Source: Verrucomicrobiota bacterium (GTDB lineage: Bacteria; Verrucomicrobiota; Verrucomicrobiia; Limisphaerales; SIBE01). Taken from it: DNA of 32,481 nucleotides. Below are positions 1-8,090 of the stretch, in pieces. The first letter of the stretch is position 1. Each line of letters starts with the position of its first letter. A program made the position numbers and the translations under genes. Location of the stretch: assembly GCA_027623095.1 (NCBI GenBank), contig JAQBVM010000038.1, positions 1-32,481 of the forward strand, in the 5' to 3' direction. Under the pieces are notes generated by a model, which saw only the letters and a program-made list of their open reading frames with translations, had not been told where the DNA came from and did not search any database.

Positions 1-99
1 TTGCACCGGTCAGTCTTTCCGGCGGTTTACCCCTGTTTTTTTGAGGTCTGACCACGGATCACCCAGTGCGGCGAAACCCCAACCAAAATCCAAAATCCG

Positions 100-216
100 A
101 ATCTCGAAATCCGAATGAGGAAACTCACACCCAGCGAAGCGCGCCGGTCCGTTTCAGATTTGTGTTTTTTTGAAATTCGAATTTGTTTCGGGTTTCGGGT
201 TTCGGATTTCGAAATT
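100..216. repeat. Intergenic low-complexity dispersed-repeat region: inverted arms AATCTCGAAATCCGAA (100-115) and TTCGGATTTCGAAATT (201-216), with a tandem TTTCGGG run just before the right arm
   Basis: Right arm reverse-complements to AATTTCGAAATCCGAA, one mismatch to the left arm; 'gtttcgggtttcgggtttcgga' is tandem heptamer-like. Confidence 0.75.
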
Positions 217-352
217 GAAAATCTTCGAAGAAAACAAAGACTTCTTCTTATCGTGTTACGGATGACACGGATATGAAAATCATCCTGGGAAATCTTTTTC
301 ATCCGTGCCGATCCGTGGTTAAAATTCTTCTCATACAAACAACATTTGTTCC

Positions 353-431
353 GGTGGGGAGACACTCCGTGGAGCCCCGCTTTCTACACAATGCCAGAGA
401 GTGTCAGGGCTTCACGGAGTGTCGCCCCACC
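353..431. repeat. REPIN-like 79-bp palindromic element, copy 1
   Basis: ggtggggagacactccgtggagccc ... gggcttcacggagtgtcgccccacc: two inverted REP-like arms with GTGG heads; same length and layout as copy 2 at 7936-8014. Confidence 0.85.
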
Positions 432-478
432 GAGTTTGGTCGCGGCTTTGCCGCGCTGAGTATTTCATACCGGTCGAT

Positions 479-1750
479 TCAATACGCCATCACGATCACT
501 CGGAAATGCAGTCCCAGATCCTGCGCGTCGTTATCGCTCGCTTGCACGAAGTCACGGAAGGGATGGCCCCAGTAGAGCTCGGCGTGGATCTTCGGCGTCG
601 GGTCAAACAATAAACCGAAGCCGGCGCTCATGAGATCCCGGGGGCGCGCGCTCTGCTCTCGATTCCAGCCCGCGCCGTAATCAAAGAACGGCGCCAAATG
701 AAGGATGGGACCGCCGCTTTTGCCGTACCAGATCGGCACGCGAAATTCGAGGGTGGCATTCACCGCCGAATCGCGGACCAACTGATTCTCGCGATAGCCG
801 CGCGCCGTGCGCGCGCCGCCCAAACTGAATTGCTCGAGCGAAAGAAGCGGGGCGCCCGCCCACTGCGCGCTTGTGCCCAGGATCAATTGATTGGGCGTGT
901 CCCACAGCCGCCGCACGTATTGCGCCTGTCCCAGCCAGGACAAGAATTTCCCGTCCCGGTCCGTCCCGTCGTCCGTGGACCCCAGCACGTCCATGCCCAG
1001 GCTGAAGGTCGAGCGCAGCGCAATGACGCGCGACTGGTTGCGATCGACGAATTCCTGCGCGAACCGCAGCGCGCTGACGGTGGCTTGCCCGTTCACGGCT
1101 CCCGGCGAGAAGCTGAAGGGTTCGCCGAGCAAATAACTTTCGCTATGCCGCCGTTCGCCAACCAAAGCCAGTGCAAACTCTCTCTGGATGGTTCGATAGA
1201 GCGGCTGCCGGATGCCGATGGAATAGACGTCAGATTGGCTTTGAATATTGAGCGCCGAAAAAGGTTCCTCAATCAGCGCATAATCGGCTCGCGTGTAGGA
1301 CAGCAGCAGGGTGCTGTCATACGGGGTGAAGGGGAGTTGATAGCCGGCCCCAAAATTATCCGCGCCGGAGAAATCCGCCCCGTGTTTTTTATCCCGTTGC
1401 AAAAGCCCGTAACGCAGATCCAGCGCGTCGCTGTTGCCGGTGACATTGAGGTGCGAGGCCAGGACCTCCAGTACTTCGGCCCCGACGCTCGGCGGCCGGT
1501 CATTCCGCACTTGCAAACCCAGGCGGAGGGCATTGGCCTCTCCGACATGCACTTCCAGCCGGCTTTCGCCCCGTTCCGCACCGGGCTTCAGCTCTGCGTT
1601 TATCTGCTGGATGTTTGGGTTATCCTTGATCAGCCGCAGCTTTTGCTGAAGGTCGTTGACATTGAGCGGAGGACCGGCGGCCCGGAGAATGCGAGACTCG
1701 ATATAAAACGGCCGCAGCCGCAAGGGACTTTGGACTTTGGGACTTTGCAA
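479..1750 (-). CDS. TpsB/ShlB/FhaC-family outer-membrane beta-barrel protein, apparently 5'-truncated (no signal peptide, partial POTRA)
   Basis: C-terminal barrel motifs (SLGGARTARGYRENQL, FFDYGAGWN, AELYWGHPF); TTG start inside a short repeat with an in-frame TGA four codons upstream. Confidence 0.75.
   Translation of the reverse strand: MQSPKVQSPLRLRPFYIESRILRAAGPPLNVNDLQQKLRLIKDNPNIQQINAELKPGAERGESRLEVHVGEANALRLGLQVRNDRPPSVGAEVLEVLASHLNVTGNSDALDLRYGLLQRDKKHGADFSGADNFGAGYQLPFTPYDSTLLLSYTRADYALIEEPFSALNIQSQSDVYSIGIRQPLYRTIQREFALALVGERRHSESYLLGEPFSFSPGAVNGQATVSALRFAQEFVDRNQSRVIALRSTFSLGMDVLGSTDDGTDRDGKFLSWLGQAQYVRRLWDTPNQLILGTSAQWAGAPLLSLEQFSLGGARTARGYRENQLVRDSAVNATLEFRVPIWYGKSGGPILHLAPFFDYGAGWNREQSARPRDLMSAGFGLLFDPTPKIHAELYWGHPFRDFVQASDNDAQDLGLHFRVIVMAY
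1725..1747. repeat. Short tandem quasi-repeat (GGACTTT/GGGACTTTG units)
   Basis: ggactttggactttgggactttg read directly; forms the 5' end of the TpsB-like ORF. Confidence 0.7.
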
Positions 1751-1855
1751 ACAACGCGTTCAACAGGCAGGTGACAGTCGTTGGTCTCGGAACTTACTGT
1801 TTCTCTTTGAGTCCTCCGCGTTTTGCGGTTGAACTGGTTTTTCTAGGCTGAAGTG

Positions 1856-2602
1856 TTACACTCGCCGCAACGGCCAGCCCAGCACTTCAAGTCTTTCCGC
1901 GAAATGAAGAGCGTCCGGAATCGGCGGGAGCTCAATGCCCAGAGGTTCTGCCATTGTATTCAACGCAACGTCGGCACCGGCCAGGCGGAGGGGCCACGGC
2001 AAATGGTGGATTTCGCAACATGCCAACCGGCCGCTTCCATCAACGGTGAAAAAACAGTACCGCTCCGTCAGCCAATGTTCCAGGCTTCCCGGCAGGGACT
2101 GTGACGATTCGGACTGGGGCCAGTAAACAGCGCGAAACTCGACGCCGAGCGCGCCGCGATGCGTTCGGCGGCTTGAATACTCTGTTCGGCTCGACTTGGG
2201 TTTCGCACTCATCGATGCGTCAAAGTAGGGCAAGTGAAAGAATCGACGCGCTGCGCGCACCGCAAGGCGGCTCGCGGCGTCCAAACTAAAGAACCACACC
2301 CCTCGCTTGCCATTCAGAGTCACGTAGGTGCGGACGTTCAGTTCGAGAAACGACGAGACCCCGGGGATCGGCGGCAGGCCTCTCAGCCGCGTGTCACACA
2401 TCCGAAACGGGACAATGCCAAGCCAGGCTTCGTTGTCGAAGCGGTCCAAGTCCAATTCGGGCGGGATTTGAGAACGGAGAAGGTCTGGCGGCACGCGCCA
2501 ATGCGCAAACAGCAGATTCTCCCAGCGCATTTGCATCACCCATGGCCTTTCAGGAAGCGGCCATGGACGATGCGCGATTTCATTCAAGAAGTCGAAACGC
2601 AC
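1856..2602 (-). CDS. DUF2071/YqjF-like family protein
   Basis: Motifs MRWENLLFAHWRVPPDLLRSQIPPELDLDRFDNEAWLGIVPFRM and FLELNVRTYVTLNGKRGVWFFSLDA are typical of the family. Confidence 0.8.
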   Translation of the reverse strand: MRFDFLNEIAHRPWPLPERPWVMQMRWENLLFAHWRVPPDLLRSQIPPELDLDRFDNEAWLGIVPFRMCDTRLRGLPPIPGVSSFLELNVRTYVTLNGKRGVWFFSLDAASRLAVRAARRFFHLPYFDASMSAKPKSSRTEYSSRRTHRGALGVEFRAVYWPQSESSQSLPGSLEHWLTERYCFFTVDGSGRLACCEIHHLPWPLRLAGADVALNTMAEPLGIELPPIPDALHFAERLEVLGWPLRRV

Positions 2603-2640
2603 ACGAACAAAGGAGCCTAAGTGATCTTGTTAACCAGACT

Positions 2641-5600
2641 TTACAGGACGATTCCTGAAATAGGCTCGTCCCGAGGCACAGCTCTGATCGCCCGCGAGCG
2701 CCAGATGTAAAAAATGGCTGGATAGACCATCAGTTCCATGAGCAAAGAAGTGGCCACGCCGCCGATCATGGGCACCGCGATGCGTTTCATCACGTCGGCG
2801 CCGGTGCCAGTACTCCACATGATCGGCACCAGGGCAATGAAGGTGGTTGCGACGGTCATAATCTTGGGCCGGACACGCTTGACCGCGCCATGGTAGATAG
2901 CGTCTCGCAAGTCGGTGACATTGCGCATGCGGCCTTCCTTTTGCCATTTCTCGTAGGCGATATCGAGGTAGAGCAGCATGACCATGCCGGTTTCGGCATC
3001 CAGGCCCGCCAATGCGATCAGCCCGATCCACACCGCAACGCTCATGTTGTAGTCGAGCAAATAGATGAGCCAGAATGCTCCCACCACTGAAAAGGGCACA
3101 GCCAGGAGGACGATGCCCGTTTTCACGAAGGACTGGGTGCTGAGATAGATGAGCAGCGCCACGATCAACAATGTTACCGGAACGACGACCAGCAGCCGCT
3201 CCTTCGCCCGAAGCATATATTCGTATTGGCCGCTCCAGAAGATGCTGTAGCCCTCGGGCAACTTGATGCTTCCTTCGGCGATGGCTTCGTTGACGGCGCG
3301 CATCGCCTGCCGAACGTAGGTGCCGACATCAATTCCTTTCACCTCCACGTATATCCAGGCGTTTGGCACGGCGGCTTCGCTCTTGATGGCCATCGGAGCA
3401 TTCACGATGCGCAGGTCGGCCAACTGGCCCAGCGGCACCTGCGCGCCGGTGGGCGTTGGAATCACGATGTCGTTCCGGAGGGCTTCGAGGTTCGAACGAA
3501 AATCGCGGTCGTAGCGGAGGTTGATGGTGTACCGCTCCAACCCTTCGACCGTGGTGGCGATCGGCATGCCGCCCAGGGCCACGGCCAACACTTCCTGCAC
3601 CTCGCCCAGCGTGAGACCGTAGCGAGCGATCTCATCGCGATTAATGTCAAATTCTATGTAGCGACCGCCAATTACCCGCTCGGAAAAGGCGCTCGTCGTG
3701 CCCGGCACCTGCTTGACCACGGCTTCGACTTCCGAGCCGATTCGTTCCAATTCCGCCAGGCTGGGGCCGGCGATTTTGATGCCGACCGGGGTTTTGATGC
3801 CGGTGGCGAGCATGTCAGTGCGCGTCTTGATGGGCATGGTCCAGGCGTTGGCCAGGCCCGGGAATTGAATGGCGCTGTTGAGCGCGTCCACCAGTTCGTC
3901 GGCGGTGCGGCGGCGGTGGGCAATCACGTTTCCGCTTTCGTCTTTGATGTCCACTTCCGGCCATTCTTTTTCATCCTTGAGCATGATGGTGGTTTCGATC
4001 ATGTCGAAGGGCGCGGGGTCGGTGGCGGTTTCAGCGCGGCCAACTTTGCCGAAGACGTGATGCACTTCCAGGAAGGTGCGGATGATTTTATCGGTTTGCT
4101 GGAGGAGTTCACGCGCCTTGGTCGAAGAGATGCCAGGGAAGGTGGTGGGCATGTAGAGGAGGTCGCCTTCGTAAAGCGGCGGCATGAACTCGGAACCGAT
4201 GTTCTGATAGGGGAAGATTTTCCCGACCTTTTCCGCCACGGTCCTGAGCGGTCCCTCCGGCAGATGTTTCACGACCAACATATTCCAGGGAAAGAACACC
4301 CAGATGACGACGCCGACCGCGACGGTGATGACCGTCCAGCGCCACTTGATCACGTAATCAATGACCGGGTGGTAGAGCCAGATCAGGAAGCGGCTGATGG
4401 GGTTTTTCTCCTCGGGCATGTGTTTGCCGCGAATGAAGAATCCCGCCAAAATCGGGCCGAGTGTGATGGCGAGGATTGCCGCTGCGGCCATCGAGTATGT
4501 CTTGGTGAACGCCAGCGGTTTGAACAAGCGGCCTTCCTGTTCCTGCAAAGTGAATACCGGCAGGAACGAAACCGTCACCACCAGAAGCGCGAAGAAAATC
4601 GTCGGCCCAACTTCAACGGAAGCGTCGCGCACGATTTCCCAGTGCGACTTCCGGTGTTCATCCAGCTCGAAATGCTTGTGGACGTTCTCCACGAGGATGA
4701 TGACGCCGTCCACCAGCACGCCAATGGCGATGGCGATGCCGCCCAACGACATGATGTTCATGCTGATGCCCTGGAGATGCATGATGAGAATCGAAACCAG
4801 CACCGCAATGGGGAGGATGACAATGGGGACCAACGCGGTTCTGAAGTGTAGCAGGAAGATGATGATGACGATCGCCACCACCACGCTTTCCTCCAGCAGG
4901 GTGTGCTGGAGCGTCTTTACCGCGCGATCAATCAGCGCGCTGCGGTCGTAGGTAATGGTGTACGACACCTCGGACGGCAGGGCTTTCATCGCGGCGTCGA
5001 GCTTTTGCTTCACGTCCTGGATGACCTTGCGTGCGTTCGCCCCGTAGCGGACCACGACGATGCCGCCCACGGTTTCGCCTTCGCCGTTCAACTCGGCGAT
5101 GCCCCGGCGCATCTCCGGTCCGAGTTGGACGGTCGCCACGTCCCGCAGCAGGATCGGGACGCCGCTGGGGCCAACGCCGACGGCGACTTTGCGGAGCGAC
5201 TCCACGTCCTGGATGTAGCCTTTGACCCGGACAATGAATTCCTTTTCGGCCATTTCGATGGAGCGGCCGCCCACTTCGCCGTTGCTCATCTGGATGGCCA
5301 TGCGCACTTTCGACAGCGGCAGGTCGTAGGCGCGCAATTTCACCGGGTCCACCGTCACCTGATATTGCTTTTGGAAACCGCCGATGGAAGCGACTTCCGA
5401 CACTCCGTCCACCGCGGTCAGTTGGTAACGCAGATGCCAGTCCTGCATGGAACGTAGTTCCTGGAGGCTGTGATTAGTGGAGTTGATGGCATACATGAAG
5501 GCCCAGCCTACCCCCGTGGCATCCGGGCCGAGGGAGGGCGTGACGCCTGTGGGCATCTCGCTGCTGAGCTGGCTCAGATACTCCAGCACCCGGCTGCGCG

Positions 5601-5916
5601 CCCAATAGGGGTCGGTGCCGTCCTCGAAGATGACATAGACGAACGAATAGCCGTAAAACGAGTAACCGCGCACCACCTTTTTGTAAGGCACGGAAAGCAT
5701 CTTGGTGGTGAGTGGGTACGTCACCTGGTCCTGCACAATTTGTGGCGCCTGGCCCGGGTATTCGGTGAAGATGATGACCTGCACGTCGGACAGGTCAGGA
5801 ATGGCGTCGATCGGGATGTTTTTGACGGAATAAACGCCGCCCATGACCAGCGCCAAGGCACCCAGCAGGACGATGAACCTGTTCTTCAGCGAGAAGTCTA
5901 TGATGCCTTTGAGCAT
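2641..5916 (-). CDS. cusA: Heavy-metal efflux RND permease, CusA/CzcA family, probably Cu(I)/Ag(I) type
   Basis: 1091 aa; IPIDAIPDLSDVQVIIFTEYPGQAPQIVQDQVTYPL, GIAIAIGVLVDGVIILVENVHKH, EFMPPLYEGDLLYMPTTFPG, DMIETTIMLK and TDMLATGIKTPVGIK (Met positions as expected for CusA). Confidence 0.95.
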   Translation of the reverse strand: MLKGIIDFSLKNRFIVLLGALALVMGGVYSVKNIPIDAIPDLSDVQVIIFTEYPGQAPQIVQDQVTYPLTTKMLSVPYKKVVRGYSFYGYSFVYVIFEDGTDPYWARSRVLEYLSQLSSEMPTGVTPSLGPDATGVGWAFMYAINSTNHSLQELRSMQDWHLRYQLTAVDGVSEVASIGGFQKQYQVTVDPVKLRAYDLPLSKVRMAIQMSNGEVGGRSIEMAEKEFIVRVKGYIQDVESLRKVAVGVGPSGVPILLRDVATVQLGPEMRRGIAELNGEGETVGGIVVVRYGANARKVIQDVKQKLDAAMKALPSEVSYTITYDRSALIDRAVKTLQHTLLEESVVVAIVIIIFLLHFRTALVPIVILPIAVLVSILIMHLQGISMNIMSLGGIAIAIGVLVDGVIILVENVHKHFELDEHRKSHWEIVRDASVEVGPTIFFALLVVTVSFLPVFTLQEQEGRLFKPLAFTKTYSMAAAAILAITLGPILAGFFIRGKHMPEEKNPISRFLIWLYHPVIDYVIKWRWTVITVAVGVVIWVFFPWNMLVVKHLPEGPLRTVAEKVGKIFPYQNIGSEFMPPLYEGDLLYMPTTFPGISSTKARELLQQTDKIIRTFLEVHHVFGKVGRAETATDPAPFDMIETTIMLKDEKEWPEVDIKDESGNVIAHRRRTADELVDALNSAIQFPGLANAWTMPIKTRTDMLATGIKTPVGIKIAGPSLAELERIGSEVEAVVKQVPGTTSAFSERVIGGRYIEFDINRDEIARYGLTLGEVQEVLAVALGGMPIATTVEGLERYTINLRYDRDFRSNLEALRNDIVIPTPTGAQVPLGQLADLRIVNAPMAIKSEAAVPNAWIYVEVKGIDVGTYVRQAMRAVNEAIAEGSIKLPEGYSIFWSGQYEYMLRAKERLLVVVPVTLLIVALLIYLSTQSFVKTGIVLLAVPFSVVGAFWLIYLLDYNMSVAVWIGLIALAGLDAETGMVMLLYLDIAYEKWQKEGRMRNVTDLRDAIYHGAVKRVRPKIMTVATTFIALVPIMWSTGTGADVMKRIAVPMIGGVATSLLMELMVYPAIFYIWRSRAIRAVPRDEPISGIVL

Positions 5917-5938
5917 GGGAATTTCTTCGGGTTGCGGG

Positions 5939-7879
5939 TCAGGGCTGGAGTTGAGGCTCGGCGTTCATGTGGGCCGGGGTCGGATGTTGCTTGCGCCAGT
6001 TCTCCTCGGCCTGTGGGGCATGCTTTACCTTGGTGGTTTCCACCAGCTTCATCTCGCACTTCGGGCACTGGCCCGGCTTGTCGGAAACCACATCCGCGTG
6101 TTCTTCCATCGGGCAGGTGTAGAGCGGGGATGGCAATGCGGCCATGGCACTGTGTCCGGCGTGTGATTTCGCTGGCGGCGCGGGCTCGGGCATCACGGGA
6201 ATCAGCGTCATCCCGCACTTGGGGCACTTGCCGAATTTGTCGAGTTTCACGTCGATGTGCTCCGGCATCGGGCAGGTGTAATACTCCACCTTGCCGCCGG
6301 GCTGCATTTTGGCCAGCGCCGCCGCCGAAACGGGAACCAAGGTCATCTCGCACAACGGGCACTTGCCCGGATGTTGATACTCAATGGAGACGTGCTCTGG
6401 CATCGGGCAGACATAGGCGTGCGGATTAGCGGCTGCTGCGGTGGCGCTTGCCGCCGCTGGCGTCGGGGATTGCATTTCGTGGCCGGCGTGAGCGGCGGCT
6501 TCGGCCTCGCCGGGCTTTTTTGGGTGAAGCATTTTCTGGATGGCCTCGCGCAACTGGCTTTCCGAATCGAGCATGAATTGGCCGCTAGTCACGACGCGCT
6601 CGCCTTCGTTCAGGCCGCTCAAGACCTGATACATGTCGTCCTCGGCGCGCGAACCGAGTGTGATGGTGCGCGGGTCGAACTTGCCGCCGTCGAGCGCCAC
6701 GAAGACCGTGTTTTTCTCGCCGCTGCGCAGGATGGCCATGTCCGGCACGAGCAGCGCGGAGGGCGCAAGTTCGGCCTGCAACTCCACGCTGGCGAACATG
6801 CCCGGTTTCAGCAGATAGCCCGGATTGTGAAACTCCATACGCACCTTGGCCGTCCGGGTTTTCTCGTCCACGGTTGGATAGATGTACGTGACGCGCCCTC
6901 GGAATTTCCGGTCCTGCAAATAGGAAAGCGTGACGGCGGCCTCCTGTCCCAGTTTCAGATAACCCATATCCTTTTCATAGACTTGGCACTGCACCCACAC
7001 CAAAGAAAGATTCGCCAGTTTATAGAGCGTCATGCCCGCCTCCACCATTTGTCCCTCGACGATCATCTTCTCGACCACAAACCCATCAATCGGCGCGAAA
7101 ACTTGCAGCGTTTTTTTAGGTTTGCCGGTTTTCTCCAGTTCGGCAATCTGTTCGTCCGAAATATCCAAATATCGTAATTTCAAGCGCGCGCTCTCTAGCA
7201 GTGCCTCCGCGCCGGATCCGGCATTCGCTCCTTGTCTGATCGCGAGCAGATACTCCACCTGAGCGCTGTACAATTCCGGGGAATAGATTTCAAACAGCGG
7301 TTCGCCTCGATGCACATGGCTGCCGGTTGCATCGACATAAAGCTTCTCAATCCAACCCTTGAACTTGGTCGTGACTTGGGCCAATCCGGTTTCGTCAAAG
7401 TCTATCACACCGACTGTTCGAACGGTTCGCCTCAAGGGTCCCATCGTTACTCTCTCCGTCCGGATCGCCATGTTCTGAATGGTTACGGGATCAATGGCGA
7501 TGGTGGCGGATTCAGCCGCGGATTCCTCGTAAACGGGAACCATATCCATGCCCATGCTGTCTTTCCCGGGCGACTGGCTGACTTCGCCTGGATTCATGGT
7601 CGATTTGTAGTATTTGATTTGACGTTCACCGGCCCCGCCCGGCTGTTTGCGGACGGGCGTTAGTTTCATGGCGCAGATGGGACAAGTGCCCGGCTTGTTT
7701 TGAATCACCTGCGGGTGCATTCCGCAGGTGTAGAGTTGCTCGACCTTGGGCGCGGACGCGCCGGAGTGATCGTGACCGGATCGTGTCCCAAACCAGAATG
7801 CTCCTGCCAGCGCGACAAAAACTAGAATGATGCCGATGAGGGAAGTCAGCAGCGAGAACCCAGCCGTGAGCGAGTTCAT
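5939..7879 (-). CDS. cusB: Efflux RND periplasmic adaptor, CusB-like, with N-terminal and three tandem C-terminal heavy-metal-binding domains
   Basis: MFP core (AIDPVTIQNMAIRTERV, IYSPELYSAQVEYLLA, VWVQCQVYEKDMGYLKLGQ); metal-binding modules YTCGMHP..CPICAMKL, YVCPMPEH..CPLCEMTL, YYTCPMPEH..CPKCGMTL, YTCPMEEH..CPKCEMKL. Start placed at ATG 7879 (MNSLTAGFSLLTSLIGIILVFVALAG, a membrane anchor) rather than 8077. Confidence 0.92.
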   Translation of the reverse strand: MNSLTAGFSLLTSLIGIILVFVALAGAFWFGTRSGHDHSGASAPKVEQLYTCGMHPQVIQNKPGTCPICAMKLTPVRKQPGGAGERQIKYYKSTMNPGEVSQSPGKDSMGMDMVPVYEESAAESATIAIDPVTIQNMAIRTERVTMGPLRRTVRTVGVIDFDETGLAQVTTKFKGWIEKLYVDATGSHVHRGEPLFEIYSPELYSAQVEYLLAIRQGANAGSGAEALLESARLKLRYLDISDEQIAELEKTGKPKKTLQVFAPIDGFVVEKMIVEGQMVEAGMTLYKLANLSLVWVQCQVYEKDMGYLKLGQEAAVTLSYLQDRKFRGRVTYIYPTVDEKTRTAKVRMEFHNPGYLLKPGMFASVELQAELAPSALLVPDMAILRSGEKNTVFVALDGGKFDPRTITLGSRAEDDMYQVLSGLNEGERVVTSGQFMLDSESQLREAIQKMLHPKKPGEAEAAAHAGHEMQSPTPAAASATAAAANPHAYVCPMPEHVSIEYQHPGKCPLCEMTLVPVSAAALAKMQPGGKVEYYTCPMPEHIDVKLDKFGKCPKCGMTLIPVMPEPAPPAKSHAGHSAMAALPSPLYTCPMEEHADVVSDKPGQCPKCEMKLVETTKVKHAPQAEENWRKQHPTPAHMNAEPQLQP

Positions 7880-7935
7880 GGAAGATGAAAAACTCCGAAA
7901 ATCGGAAGGGAATTGAGGCCATGAACCTTCTTCTG

Positions 7936-8014
7936 GGTGGGGCGACACTCTGTGGAGCTCTGTTATTCTCTGGCGCTCGAAACGAGTCAGGGCTCCACGG
8001 AGTGGCGCCCCACC
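7936..8014. repeat. REPIN-like 79-bp palindromic element, copy 2
   Basis: ggtggggcgacactctgtggagct ... agggctccacggagtggcgccccacc; aligns without gaps to 353-431; lies in the tolC-cusB intergenic space. Confidence 0.85.
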
Positions 8015-8090
8015 TTGATTCATGGGAAGGAGCACGTCGCATTTCAAATCCATTTGGCTAGATTTCAGAAGTTTCATTTTGAGGCCCTAT

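Noticed and set aside
698-1774. 358-aa + strand ORF opposite the TpsB-like gene
   Set aside because: Antisense shadow ORF; no recognisable family, while the minus frame has clear beta-barrel motifs.
3226-4851. 541-aa ORF on the + strand opposite cusA
   Set aside because: Antisense to a strongly conserved RND pump; His/Asp/Gly-rich composition typical of shadow ORFs in GC-rich coding sequence.
5470-7177. Long + strand ORFs (5470-6429, 6257-7177) opposite cusA/cusB
   Set aside because: Shadow ORFs of the conserved minus-strand adaptor and pump.
7880-8077. N-terminal extension of the CusB-like ORF
   Set aside because: Would translate through the REPIN-like element; the internal ATG at 7879 begins with a proper membrane anchor.
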